Assembly: GCF_029051645.1 (NCBI RefSeq) | Contig: NZ_JAACFS010000001.1 | Span: 310,001-374,000 of the forward strand | Source of the DNA: Bradyrhizobium sp. CSA112 | GTDB taxonomy: Bacteria; Pseudomonadota; Alphaproteobacteria; Rhizobiales; Xanthobacteraceae | DNA length: 64,000 nucleotides | Reading direction: 5' to 3' | Shown here: positions 1 through 7,755 of the stretch, piece after piece | Numbering within the stretch: the first letter of the stretch is position 1 | Layout of the letters: every line of letters begins with the position of its first letter | Notes under the pieces: generated by a model | The model's database searches: none | Told to the model about the DNA's origin: nothing | What the model saw: the letters and a program-made list of their open reading frames with translations, nothing else | Program-made: the position numbers and the translations under genes

Positions 1-734
1 GTTTCGTCGGTGTGATCGGCCGTTCCGGCGCCGGCAAGTCGACATTGCTTCGGATGATCAACCGTCTCGCCGAACCTTCCGAGGGGCGCATCCTGTTCGA
101 AGGCGTCGACGTGACTGCGCTGCGCGGCAAGGATTTGCGCCAGTGGCGTGCGCGCTCGGCGATGATCTTCCAGCAGTTCAATCTGGTCGGCCGGCTCGAC
201 GTCCTGACCAACGTGTTGATGGGAAGGCTGGCCGAAATTCCGTCCTGGCGCTCGCTGACGCAGCTCTGGCCCGAAGAGGACAGGGCGCTGGCGATGTCGG
301 CGCTGGAGCAGTTCGATATGGCCGCGATCGCGGCCCAGCGCGCCGATCAGCTTTCCGGCGGCCAGCAGCAGCGCGTCGCGATCGCGCGCGCGCTGGTGCA
401 GGAGCCCGACATCATTTTGGCCGACGAGCCGATCGCCTCGCTCGATCCCCGCAACACGCGCATCGTGATGGATGCGCTGCTGCGCATCAACAAGCATTTC
501 GGGATCACCGTGATCTGCAACTTGCATTCGCTCGACCTGGCGCGGAACTACTGTGACCGTCTGATCGGCATGGCGGCCGGGCGCGTGGTGTTCGATGGCG
601 CACCGGAGACACTGACCGATCGGATCGCGCGCGAACTCTACGATCTCGAAGCCAACGACGTTATGGGCACCGCACCCGCGCAGGTGCCCGGCGGCGCCGC
701 AGTGCCTGAACTCGGCACGGCTGCCGCAGCCTGA
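1..734 (+). CDS. phnC: Phosphonate ABC transporter ATP-binding protein PhnC (5' end outside window)
   Basis: This is the ATPase that powers phosphonate uptake with PhnD and the two PhnE permeases downstream. The reading frame is open to the left edge, so the N-terminus is missing; the GTG at 12 is an internal codon because the frame already enters the Walker A motif there (GRSGAGKST). The ABC signature (LSGGQQQR) and Walker B (ILADEP followed by IASLDP) are present, as is the switch histidine in the stretch CNLHSLDLA. About 240 residues are visible, close to the full family length, so only the first strands are lost. The assignment to PhnC rather than another ABC ATPase rests on the phnD-phnE-phnE genes that follow. 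Confidence 0.95.
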   Translation, partial: FVGVIGRSGAGKSTLLRMINRLAEPSEGRILFEGVDVTALRGKDLRQWRARSAMIFQQFNLVGRLDVLTNVLMGRLAEIPSWRSLTQLWPEEDRALAMSALEQFDMAAIAAQRADQLSGGQQQRVAIARALVQEPDIILADEPIASLDPRNTRIVMDALLRINKHFGITVICNLHSLDLARNYCDRLIGMAAGRVVFDGAPETLTDRIARELYDLEANDVMGTAPAQVPGGAAVPELGTAAAA

Positions 735-809
735 GTTTCACTTCGGTACAGGGTCGCCGTTGCAAGCCCGCAATCGGCGAAGAGGCGTAACCACAACAAG
801 AGGCTCACC

Positions 810-1745
810 ATGATCACTCGTCGTATCGTTCTGGCCGGCGCGGTCGCGCTGGCGTTTACCGCTTCCGCATCAGCGCAGGATTGGAAGAGCAAATATCCGG
901 AACTGACTTTTGCGGTGGTGCCGGCCGAAAACGCCTCGGGCGTGACCGAGCGTTGGACGCCGTTCGTCGCCCATCTATCCAAGGAACTCGGCGTGAAGGT
1001 CACGCTGCGCATTGCCAATGACTACGCCGCCGTGATCGAAGGCCAGCGCGCCGGCAACATCCATATCGCCAGCTACGGCTCGGCATCGTTTGCCCGCGCT
1101 CGCCTGACCGGCGTCAAGACCGACGCCTTCGCTAACGACATCAACGCCGACGGCTCGACCGGTTATTATTCGGTGTTCTTCGTCAAGGCGTCGAGCCCCT
1201 ACAAGAACATCGATCAACTGAAGGGCAAGAACCTTGGCCTGGTCGATCCGAACTCGACCTCGGGCAACAACGTACCGCGCTTCGAGCTCGACAAGCTCGG
1301 CATCTCCGACGCCGATGGCCATTTCGGCAAGGTGGTCTTCACCGGCAGCCACGAGAACGCCATGCTGGCGCTGGCGCAGGGCACCGTCGAGGTTGCGGCC
1401 AATGAATGGACCAACGAGGACGATTCCAGGCTCGCCCAGATGCTGCGCAAGGGCATGCTGAAGAATGCCGACGGATCGCCGATGAAGAAGGACGACTTCC
1501 GGATCATCCACAAATCGGCCCCGATCATCAACGGACCCTACGCCTATAATTCGGACCTTCCGGCCGATCTGAAGGCCGCAATTGCCAAGGCGTTCACCGA
1601 AGCGCCGGCCAAAGACAAGGCTGCGTTCGACCGTCTGTCCGACGGTCAGAAGAAGGGCTTTAACCCGGCCACGACCAAGGATTGGGACGCCACAATCGAA
1701 TTGATCAAGTTCGTCGATGCGTTGCGTAAAAAGAAGGCGTCCTGA
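810..1745 (+). CDS. phnD: Phosphonate ABC transporter substrate-binding protein PhnD
   Basis: Periplasmic binding protein of about 311 residues that captures phosphonates for the PhnCE importer. It begins with a typical Sec signal peptide (basic MITRR, hydrophobic core, ASA-QD cleavage region near residue 22). The mature part has the phosphonate/phosphite-binding fold features: an early FAVVPAENASGVTERW stretch, the SYGSASFARAR segment and the DPNSTSGNNVPR phosphate-type binding loop. The start is the ATG at 810, after an aagaggctcacc ribosome-site region. It lies 75 bp after phnC and is followed by a terminator-like hairpin, as is common where binding proteins are made in excess over their permeases. 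Confidence 0.95.
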   Translation: MITRRIVLAGAVALAFTASASAQDWKSKYPELTFAVVPAENASGVTERWTPFVAHLSKELGVKVTLRIANDYAAVIEGQRAGNIHIASYGSASFARARLTGVKTDAFANDINADGSTGYYSVFFVKASSPYKNIDQLKGKNLGLVDPNSTSGNNVPRFELDKLGISDADGHFGKVVFTGSHENAMLALAQGTVEVAANEWTNEDDSRLAQMLRKGMLKNADGSPMKKDDFRIIHKSAPIINGPYAYNSDLPADLKAAIAKAFTEAPAKDKAAFDRLSDGQKKGFNPATTKDWDATIELIKFVDALRKKKAS

Positions 1746-1766
1746 TCAATATACCGAGACGAGTCT

Positions 1767-1794
1767 GGCCGGGTCCAAGCGACCCGGCCTTTTT
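1767..1794 (+). terminator. Terminator or attenuator hairpin between phnD and phnE
   Basis: An 8-bp perfect stem (ggccgggt with acccggcc, 7-nt loop) is followed directly by five T residues. It lies 21 bp after the phnD stop, inside what should be one importer operon, so it is more likely a partial terminator that sets the phnD:phnE ratio than the operon end. Confidence 0.75.
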
Positions 1795-1842
1795 CTGTCT
1801 AACACCCGTCCTGTTTAACACCCCTTCTGTTTAAGCACCTGG
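1795..1842 (+). repeat. Three tandem 16-bp units before phnE
   Basis: Three head-to-tail units begin at 1795, 1811 and 1827 and share the core ctgtttaacaccc with a few substitutions; the third is the most diverged. They fill the space between the phnD hairpin and the phnE start. The function is unknown; they could be slipped-strand duplications or a protein or RNA contact region. Confidence 0.7.
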
Positions 1843-1847
1843 ACACA

Positions 1848-2741
1848 GTGATCCCGATGGCAAATGCCATATCCATCCTTCCAGACCAGCAACTTGCGGT
1901 ACTCAACGATACCTATCGCAAGGCGGTCGCGCGCAAGCGCTTGAAGGCGAGTTTGGCAGCGGTAGTATTCTTCGCCGCGTTGATTATCGCAGCTATCGGC
2001 GCGGAAGTGAATCTGCGCACGCTCTTCACCTATTTCGGCAACTTCGTCAGCTATTTCGACCGCATCCTTACCCTGGAAGACGGCACGCGGGTATGGACCA
2101 ATTTCGGTGAATGGTTCTGGGGCTGGCAGAAGTGGCTCAAGATGCTCGGCGAGACCATTCTCATCAGCTATGTCGGCACCCTGATCGGCGCGGTCCTTGC
2201 CTTTGTGCTGAATTTCTTCGCCGCGCAAAACACTTCGCCCGCGCCATGGCTACGGTTCGTCATCCGGCGTCTCCTCGAATTCGCGCGCACCGTTCCCGGT
2301 ATCGTCTTTGCGCTGATTTTCGTCATCGCTTTCGGCCTCGGGCCGATGGCGGGCGTACTGGCAATCGCCGTGCATTCCGCGGGCGCGCTAGGAAAGTTGT
2401 TCTCCGAGATCGTCGAGAACGCCGACATGAAACCGCTCGAGGGTGTGCGCTCGACCGGCGCAAGCTGGCTCTCTTGCATGCGCTTTGCGGTGTTGCCGCA
2501 GGTCACGGCCGGCTATGCCAGCTACGCGCTGCTGCGCTTTGAGATCAATGTTCGCGAGGCCTCGGTGATGGGTTTTGTTGGCGCCGGCGGCATCGGGCAG
2601 GAGCTCGTCGTCGCGATCCGCAAGTTCTATTACTCCGACGTCAGCGCGATCCTCGTCACCATCATCGTCACCGTCTTCGCCATCGATATCACGACCGGCT
2701 GGTTGCGTGGAAAACTGTTCGGCAAGGAGGCTCGCGCATGA
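1848..2741 (+). CDS. phnE: Phosphonate ABC transporter permease PhnE, first copy
   Basis: Inner-membrane permease of the phosphonate importer, about 297 residues with several hydrophobic segments. The BPD_transp_1 coupling (EAA-type) loop is visible around residues 195-225 (EGVRSTGASWLSCMRFAVLPQ), and the family-typical GFVGAGGIGQEL motif follows. The start could be the GTG at 1848 or the ATG at 1857 (MANAISIL); the sequence does not decide between them. The gene ends in a 4-bp ATGA overlap with the second permease gene, which implies translational coupling. The two permeases probably act as a heterodimer. Confidence 0.93.
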   Translation: MIPMANAISILPDQQLAVLNDTYRKAVARKRLKASLAAVVFFAALIIAAIGAEVNLRTLFTYFGNFVSYFDRILTLEDGTRVWTNFGEWFWGWQKWLKMLGETILISYVGTLIGAVLAFVLNFFAAQNTSPAPWLRFVIRRLLEFARTVPGIVFALIFVIAFGLGPMAGVLAIAVHSAGALGKLFSEIVENADMKPLEGVRSTGASWLSCMRFAVLPQVTAGYASYALLRFEINVREASVMGFVGAGGIGQELVVAIRKFYYSDVSAILVTIIVTVFAIDITTGWLRGKLFGKEARA

Positions 2742-3586
2742 GCCAGTTGCCGAAACCGGATACAGACGCGCTCCGGAGCAAATACCCTGACGTCTTCGAC
2801 CGGCCCGCATCGGCGCGCCTCGCCATGCCGGCGATGATTTTGGCTGTGTTCGCGATCTTCGTGTTCGGGTTAGTTGATCTCGGTTTTTCGCCGGCCAAAC
2901 TGATGTCGGGCCTGAGCCAGCTCGGCTGGATCACGGTGATGATGATTCCACCTGATCCCGGCTCATCGCTGCCCGCTTATCTCGCAGCCCTCGGCGAGAC
3001 GCTATCGATCGCAGTGCTCGGCACCACCATCGCTGCGATTCTGGCGCTGCCCGTCAGCCTGCTGGCGGCGCGCAACATCATTCCTTCGCAGCTTCTTCGT
3101 TTTCCAGTGCGTCGCTTCCTCGATTCCATCCGTGGCGTCGACACGCTGATCTGGGCGCTGGTGTGGATCAACGTCGTCGGCCTCGGGCCGTTCGCCGGCG
3201 TGCTGGCGATTGCGGTGGCAGATTTCGGTGCATTCGGCAAATTGTTTTCCGAGGCCATCGAAGCTGCCGACGGGAAGCAGGTCGAGGGCATCAGGGCTTC
3301 CGGCGGCAACGCGCTGCATGAGATACGCTTTGGCCTGATGCCGCAGGTGCTGCCGGTTATCGCGGGGCAGGTGCTCTATTTCATCGAATCGAATACCCGC
3401 TCGGCCACCATCATCGGCATCGTCGGTGCCGGCGGCATCGGCCTGCAGCTTGCCGAACAAATCCGGGTGCTGGAGTGGCAGAAAGTCTCGTTCCTGATCC
3501 TGATGATTTTGGTCGCGGTCGCTGCGATCGACTGGATCTCGGGCAAGCTGCGCTTTGCCATCATCGGACAGCGGGCGGTCGCTTGA
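2738..3586 (+). CDS. phnE: Phosphonate ABC transporter permease PhnE, second copy
   Basis: Second permease, about 282 residues, overlapping the first by 4 bp. It has the same architecture: N-terminal membrane segments, an EAA-like loop (EGIRASGGNALHEIRFGLMPQ) and the IGIVGAGGIGLQL motif. It is clearly paralogous to the upstream gene but quite diverged, which fits the two-permease phosphonate importers common in rhizobia. It is the last gene before a repeat-rich spacer and the oppositely oriented phnF. Confidence 0.93.
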   Translation: MSQLPKPDTDALRSKYPDVFDRPASARLAMPAMILAVFAIFVFGLVDLGFSPAKLMSGLSQLGWITVMMIPPDPGSSLPAYLAALGETLSIAVLGTTIAAILALPVSLLAARNIIPSQLLRFPVRRFLDSIRGVDTLIWALVWINVVGLGPFAGVLAIAVADFGAFGKLFSEAIEAADGKQVEGIRASGGNALHEIRFGLMPQVLPVIAGQVLYFIESNTRSATIIGIVGAGGIGLQLAEQIRVLEWQKVSFLILMILVAVAAIDWISGKLRFAIIGQRAVA

Positions 3587-3607
3587 TGATTGCGTAGCGA
3601 TTATCGG

Positions 3608-3710
3608 ACCCTCATGGTGAGGAGGCGCCAACGGGTCCGCGCGTAGCGCGGCCCGATGACAGGCTCCGCGCCGTCTCCGGACGATGCTTCGCATCGCCGG
3701 GAGAACCGTG
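3608..3710. repeat. Composite palindromic intergenic repeat
   Basis: The spacer between phnE and phnF starts with a block whose left arm (ctcatggtgaggag) matches the arm of the palindromes at 41047-41084. Internal inverted segments follow, such as ccgcgcgtagcgcgg and gatgcttcgcatc. It does not code. It resembles the REP-like intergenic elements of Bradyrhizobium. Confidence 0.6.
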
Positions 3711-3728
3711 TGACCCGGCCGGTGCCAT

Positions 3729-3770
3729 TCATCCTTCGAGATGCGCGAAGACGCGCTCCTCAGGATGAGG
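3729..3770 (-). repeat. 42-bp palindromic repeat, copy 1
   Basis: Read on the minus strand it begins cctcatcctgaggagcg and ends tctcgaaggatga, the same arms as the element at 41111-41152. Between the arms is a small hairpin with stem gcgcg and loop tctt. See the second copy for the compensating stem changes. Confidence 0.75.
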
Positions 3771-3845
3771 TCTAGCAGATGGTGGGCACGCTTCCGCCTT
3801 CGCTCGTTGAGCTACGGCGGACAAGTCGCTTTGCCCTACAAACCA

Positions 3846-4574
3846 TCAACTATTCTCCACCAAAAACTCGACGCGTTCCGCGGCAAAGCGCGAGCGTTTG
3901 GTTGTCAGCGGCTTGCCGTCGGTATCGACATCGGTGCTGTCGACCACGAGCACGGGACGTCCGAGCGCGAGGTCCAGCCGCGCGGCGTCGGTCGCATCCA
4001 CGATACCGGCAGTGATCCGGGTCGAGGCACGGCGAAAATCCCGGATGCCGTAATGCGCGACCAGCTTGGTCATCGAGCGCACATTGGCAAAGACGCGCCC
4101 CGCGTCGGGGAAGCGCTCTGCCGAGAGCCAAGTGGTGCTGACGCAGATCGGCGCGCGGTCCGCAAGCCGCACCGATTCGATCCGGATCAGGGGCGCGCCG
4201 GTCTTTAGCCCGAGTTCTCGCGCCACCTCGCGCGTGGCGGCTTCCTCGGTTGCGTCGATGAACTGGCCGCGCGGCTCCCGGCCGCCGGCCCCGACGATTT
4301 CGGAAAACCGCGTGCGTGAGCGCAGGGGATAGGCGAGGCGCCGGGTCTCGACATAGGTGCCGCTGCCGCGCTCGGCGCGCACCAGGCCGCGTTCGGCGAG
4401 CGTGGCGAGCGCCCGGCGCACCGTGTGGCGGTTGACCCGATAGCTCTCGGCGATCTCGATCTCGCCCGGCAGCTTTTCGCCGGCAGCAAAGCGGCCGTCG
4501 GCAATGCCGCGCTCGATGCCGTCGGCGACTTGCCGCCACAACGCGACGCCAGAGGGCGTGTCCTGGACGCTCAT
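3846..4574 (-). CDS. phnF: GntR/HutC-family transcriptional regulator PhnF
   Basis: Probable repressor of the phosphonate genes, 242 residues from the ATG at 4574 (MSVQDTPSGVALW). An earlier in-frame start at 4604 is possible but runs through a 21-bp intergenic repeat, so it is less likely. The N-terminal winged helix-turn-helix is clear (LPGEIEIAESYRVNRHTVRRALATLAERGLV). The C-terminal UTRA effector domain follows, ending in the strand VVDSTDVDTDGKPL. It is divergent from phnG, with a perfect inverted repeat between the two genes. Regulation of phnG onward and probable autoregulation are inferred from that position; the ligand is unknown. Confidence 0.93.
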   Translation of the reverse strand: MSVQDTPSGVALWRQVADGIERGIADGRFAAGEKLPGEIEIAESYRVNRHTVRRALATLAERGLVRAERGSGTYVETRRLAYPLRSRTRFSEIVGAGGREPRGQFIDATEEAATREVARELGLKTGAPLIRIESVRLADRAPICVSTTWLSAERFPDAGRVFANVRSMTKLVAHYGIRDFRRASTRITAGIVDATDAARLDLALGRPVLVVDSTDVDTDGKPLTTKRSRFAAERVEFLVENS

Positions 4575-4579
4575 GGAAC

Positions 4580-4600
4580 AAAACGGGGCATCGGGAAAAA
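4580..4600. repeat. 21-bp dispersed repeat, copy 1
   Basis: The 21 bases starting aaaacggggcatcggg and ending in a run of A are identical to 56734-56754. The copy sits just upstream of the phnF start, in the region shared by the phnF and phnG promoters. It is probably a fragment of a dispersed intergenic repeat. Confidence 0.7.
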
Positions 4601-4608
4601 TCACCTCA

Positions 4609-4626
4609 TTGTCACTAAACAGTCAT
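4609..4626 (+). promoter_or_regulatory. Candidate Pho box upstream of phnG
   Basis: Two 7-bp direct repeats, ttgtcac and cagtcat, are separated by 4 bp (taaa). They match the PhoB-box pattern ctgtcat-N4-ctgtcat with 5/7 and 6/7 identities. The position upstream of the C-P lyase operon fits phosphate-starvation control by PhoB. Confidence 0.55.
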
Positions 4627-4637
4627 GGCGCTTCGTT

Positions 4638-4669
4638 ATCAAGTTGTCTAGTATCATAGACAACTTGAT
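4638..4669. promoter_or_regulatory. Probable PhnF operator (perfect 13-bp inverted repeat)
   Basis: The arms atcaagttgtcta and tagacaacttgat are perfect reverse complements separated by 6 bp (gtatca). This dyad of 32 bp lies between the divergent phnF and phnG, 18 bp before the phnG start, where a bound GntR-type dimer would block phnG transcription. It is the most regular inverted repeat in this intergenic region. Confidence 0.8.
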
Positions 4670-4687
4670 TCCGGCAAGGTCGATGTG

Positions 4688-5161
4688 ATGGCGGGTAACG
4701 AAAGTCTGGCGGGCGAAAGCGGCGGGCAGGCGCGGCGCAAGGCGGTGATGGCGGTGCTGGCTCATTCCGCAACGGCCGATATCGCCGGGCTGCTCGGCAC
4801 GGTCGCGTTGCCGGTGCACGAAAACCTGCGCGCGCCCGAGAACGGGCTCGTCATGGTGCGCGGCCGCGTCGGCGGCGACGGCGCGCCGTTCAATCTCGGC
4901 GAGGCGACGGTGTCGCGTGCCGCGGTGCGGCTGTCGACCGGCGAGGTCGGCTTCGGCTACACGCTCGGCCGCGACCGCGAGAAGGCGAAGCTGATCGCGC
5001 TGTGCGATGCCATGGTGCAGTCGGACGAATTCGCCGCCGCAGTTGAGGCCGAGGTGATCGCGCCGCTGCGTGAGGCGATGATCAAGGAGCGCAGCCGCAA
5101 GGCTGCTGAGGCCGCGGCGACGCGGGTTGACTTCTACACATTGGTGCGTGGTGAGGGCTGA
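4688..5161 (+). CDS. phnG: C-P lyase subunit PhnG
   Basis: Subunit of the PhnGHIJ core complex. With PhnI and PhnH it takes part in making the ribosyl triphosphate phosphonate intermediate. It is about 157 residues, near the family norm of 150. Recognisable parts are RRKAVMAVLAHS at the N-terminus and the conserved GEATVSRAAVR and GYTLGRDREKAKL segments. The start is ambiguous between adjacent GTG (4685) and ATG (4688); ATG is chosen. It is the first gene of phnGHIJKLMN, in which nearly all neighbours overlap or abut. Confidence 0.95.
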   Translation: MAGNESLAGESGGQARRKAVMAVLAHSATADIAGLLGTVALPVHENLRAPENGLVMVRGRVGGDGAPFNLGEATVSRAAVRLSTGEVGFGYTLGRDREKAKLIALCDAMVQSDEFAAAVEAEVIAPLREAMIKERSRKAAEAAATRVDFYTLVRGEG

Positions 5162-5162
5162 C

Positions 5163-5768
5163 ATGACGACTGTTGCCGAATTGCCCGCGGGTTTCGCCGA
5201 CAAGGTGTTGTCGGCGCAATCGACTTTCCGCTCTGTCATGGATGCGATGGCGCGACCGGGCAGTGTTCAGCGCATTGTATCCGCGGCAGGGATGCCGTCC
5301 GCAATGATGCGTGGCACAGCTGCAATCGCGTTGACCCTGTTCGACCATGATACGCCGGTCTGGCTGGATGGGGGGATGTCGGCGACGCCGGAAGTCGCCA
5401 AATGGCTCAAGTTCCACACCAGCGCGCCAGTCGTCTCGGATTCGTCGATCGCCAGTTTTGCGCTGGCGGGCGATCCCGAAAACCTTCCGTCGCTCGATCG
5501 CTTCGCGTTCGGCAGCAATGAATATCCGGACCGTTCGACGACGCTGATCCTGCAGGTCGAAAGCCTGACGGATGGCCCCCTTGTCGAGTTGCAGGGCCCC
5601 GGCATCAACGGCACGGCGGCGCTGCGCGCCTCGATCCAGCCGCAGGACCTGTTCGAGCGGCTTGCCATCAATGCCGCGCTGTTCCCGCGCGGCATCGATG
5701 TCGTGCTGGTCCATGATGACGCCATCGTTGCAATACCGCGCACGACGCGCCTGGCGAGGGGAGGCTGA
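5163..5768 (+). CDS. phnH: C-P lyase subunit PhnH
   Basis: PhnH is needed for C-P bond cleavage as part of the PhnGHIJ complex. It is about 201 residues from the ATG at 5163 (MTTVAELPAGFAD), which directly abuts the phnG stop. Family hallmarks are visible: FRSVMDAMARPG near the N-terminus, LTLFDHDTPVWL in the middle, and LQGPGINGTAAL then FPRGIDVVLVHDD towards the C-terminus. A longer in-frame start at 5127 lies inside phnG and is rejected. PhnI starts 2 bp after its stop. Confidence 0.95.
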   Translation: MTTVAELPAGFADKVLSAQSTFRSVMDAMARPGSVQRIVSAAGMPSAMMRGTAAIALTLFDHDTPVWLDGGMSATPEVAKWLKFHTSAPVVSDSSIASFALAGDPENLPSLDRFAFGSNEYPDRSTTLILQVESLTDGPLVELQGPGINGTAALRASIQPQDLFERLAINAALFPRGIDVVLVHDDAIVAIPRTTRLARGG

Positions 5769-5770
5769 CC

Positions 5771-6874
5771 ATGTATGTTGCCGTCAAGGGAGGCGAGCGC
5801 GCCATCGAGAACGCCCACCGTCTGCTGGCGCATGAGCGGCGCGGCGACCGCGACATTCCAGAATTGTCGCTGGCTCAGATATCCGAGCAGCTTTCGCTCG
5901 GCGTCGACCGCGTCATGACCGAGGGCTCGCTGTACGACCGCGAACTTGCGGCGCTGGCCATCAAGCAGGCGCGCGGCGACCTGATCGAGGCCATCTTCCT
6001 GGTGCGCGCGTTCCGCGCTACGCTGCCACGCTTTGGTGCGACCGAACCGGTCGATACCGGCGCGATGCAGGTGCGTCGCCGGATTTCCTCGACGTTCAAG
6101 GATATTCCAGGCGGCCAGATCCTTGGCCCCACTTTCGATTACACCCATCGCCTGCTGGATCCGCAACTTGCTGATGGGGCAGCGCCCGATGCGCCCGCGA
6201 CCGGTGAGGCGTCCACAGGCGCGACTCCGCGTGTGACCGACATTCTCGGCCGCGACGGCCTGATCGAGCCGTCGCCGCCGGCGGAAGCGGATGTTCCGGT
6301 CGGCGATTTGACGCGCGAACCGTTGAGTTTTCCGGCTGATCGTGACTTGCGCCTGCAAAACCTGGCGCGCGCCGATGAGGGCTTTCTACTAGCGCTCGGC
6401 TATTCGTCGCAGCGCGGCTATGGCCGCAACCATCCCTTTGCCGGCGAAATCCGCTTCGGCGAGGTGGAGGTTGAGTTCATGGCCGAAGATGCCGGCTTCG
6501 CCGTTCCGCTGGGTTCGGTCGCGTTGACCGAATGCCAGATGGTCAACCAGTTCAAGGGTTCGGCGACGCAAGCGCCGTGTTTTACGCGCGGCTATGGTCT
6601 GGCGTTCGGGCAAAGCGAGCGCAAGACCATGTCGATGGCGCTGGTCGACCGCACCCTGCGCGCCCGCGAACTCGGCGAGGAAGTGATCGCGCCGGCGCAG
6701 GACGAGGAATTCGTAATGTCGCACTCGGACAATGTGCAGGCGACCGGCTTCGTCGAGCATCTCAAGCTGCCGCATTACGTCGATTTCCAATCCGAGCTCG
6801 GCCTGCTGCGCAAACTGCGCAAGGAATTTGCCGAGGCGAACGAGGTGCCGCCAATGCAGGAGGCCGCGGAATGA
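5771..6874 (+). CDS. phnI: C-P lyase core subunit PhnI
   Basis: PhnI is the nucleosidase-type subunit which, with PhnG and PhnL, attaches phosphonate to the ribose of ATP and releases adenine. The protein is 367 residues, standard for the family. It begins MYVAVKGGERAIENAH and contains the conserved RAFRATLPRFG stretch and the central LGYSSQRGYGRNHPFAGEIRFG region. A C-terminal HSDNVQATGFVEHLKLPHY segment follows. The last codons overlap the phnJ start by 4 bp (ATGA). Confidence 0.96.
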   Translation: MYVAVKGGERAIENAHRLLAHERRGDRDIPELSLAQISEQLSLGVDRVMTEGSLYDRELAALAIKQARGDLIEAIFLVRAFRATLPRFGATEPVDTGAMQVRRRISSTFKDIPGGQILGPTFDYTHRLLDPQLADGAAPDAPATGEASTGATPRVTDILGRDGLIEPSPPAEADVPVGDLTREPLSFPADRDLRLQNLARADEGFLLALGYSSQRGYGRNHPFAGEIRFGEVEVEFMAEDAGFAVPLGSVALTECQMVNQFKGSATQAPCFTRGYGLAFGQSERKTMSMALVDRTLRARELGEEVIAPAQDEEFVMSHSDNVQATGFVEHLKLPHYVDFQSELGLLRKLRKEFAEANEVPPMQEAAE

Positions 6875-7755
6875 ACGCGCCGGCTTACAATTTCGCCTAT
6901 CTCGACGAACAGACCAAACGGATGATCCGCCGCGCGATCCTGAAGGCGATCGCGATTCCCGGTTACCAGGTGCCGTTCGCCAGCCGTGAAATGCCGATGC
7001 CTTATGGCTGGGGAACCGGCGGCGTTCAGGTGACGGCGGCGATCCTCGGGCCCGATGATGTGCTGAAGGTGATCGACCAGGGCTCGGACGATACCACCAA
7101 CGCGATCTCGATCCGGAAATTCTTCGGCAAGACGGCCGGCGTCGCGACCACCACGTTTACGACGGATGCCACCGTGATCCAGACTCGGCACCGGATTCCC
7201 GAGGCGCCGCTGCATGCAGGACAGGTGTTGGTCTATCAGGTGCCGATCCCCGAGCCGTTGCGGTTCCTGGAGCCGCGCGAGACCGAGACGCGGCGCATGC
7301 ATGCGCTAGGCGAATACGGCCTGATGCACGTCAAGCTGTACGAGGATATTGCGCGCTTCGGCCATATCGCGACCTCCTATGCCTACCCGGTGAAGGTGAA
7401 TGCGCGCTATGTAATGGACCCATCGCCGACGCCGAAGTTCGACAATCCGAAGATGGACAATTGCCCGGCGCTGCAACTGTTCGGCGCAGGGCGCGAAAAG
7501 CGCATCTACGCGATCCCGCCGCACACCGACGTGGTATCGCTCGACTTCGAGGATCACCCGTTCACGCGCTACCGGTTCGACGCGCCCTGCGCGCTGTGCG
7601 GCGCTGCCGATAGCTACCTGGACGAAATCGTCACCGATGACAAAGGCGGGCGGATGTTCGTCTGTTCGGATACCGACTATTGCGAGCAGCGTCAGCAGGC
7701 CGGCCATCGCGGCAGCGAGAGCGCCGCGCCGCACAAGGAGAGGGCACATGTCTGA
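6871..7755 (+). CDS. phnJ: C-P lyase radical SAM subunit PhnJ
   Basis: PhnJ cleaves the carbon-phosphorus bond of the ribosyl phosphonate using S-adenosylmethionine and a 4Fe-4S cluster. The 294-residue protein has the unusual PhnJ cysteine spacing, C-x2-C-x21-C-x5-C at C240, C243, C265 and C271. It also has the glycine corresponding to the glycyl-radical residue in IPGYQVPF (G31). The start ATG at 6871 overlaps the phnI stop; the upstream extension of this frame lies wholly inside phnI. The 3' end overlaps phnK by 8 bp. All residues needed for activity appear intact, so the operon is probably functional. Confidence 0.97.
   Translation: MNAPAYNFAYLDEQTKRMIRRAILKAIAIPGYQVPFASREMPMPYGWGTGGVQVTAAILGPDDVLKVIDQGSDDTTNAISIRKFFGKTAGVATTTFTTDATVIQTRHRIPEAPLHAGQVLVYQVPIPEPLRFLEPRETETRRMHALGEYGLMHVKLYEDIARFGHIATSYAYPVKVNARYVMDPSPTPKFDNPKMDNCPALQLFGAGREKRIYAIPPHTDVVSLDFEDHPFTRYRFDAPCALCGAADSYLDEIVTDDKGGRMFVCSDTDYCEQRQQAGHRGSESAAPHKERAHV

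Noticed and set aside
6532..6870. Long upstream extension of the phnJ frame
   Set aside because: It lies entirely inside phnI; the ATG at 6871 overlaps the phnI stop and gives a normal PhnJ N-terminus.
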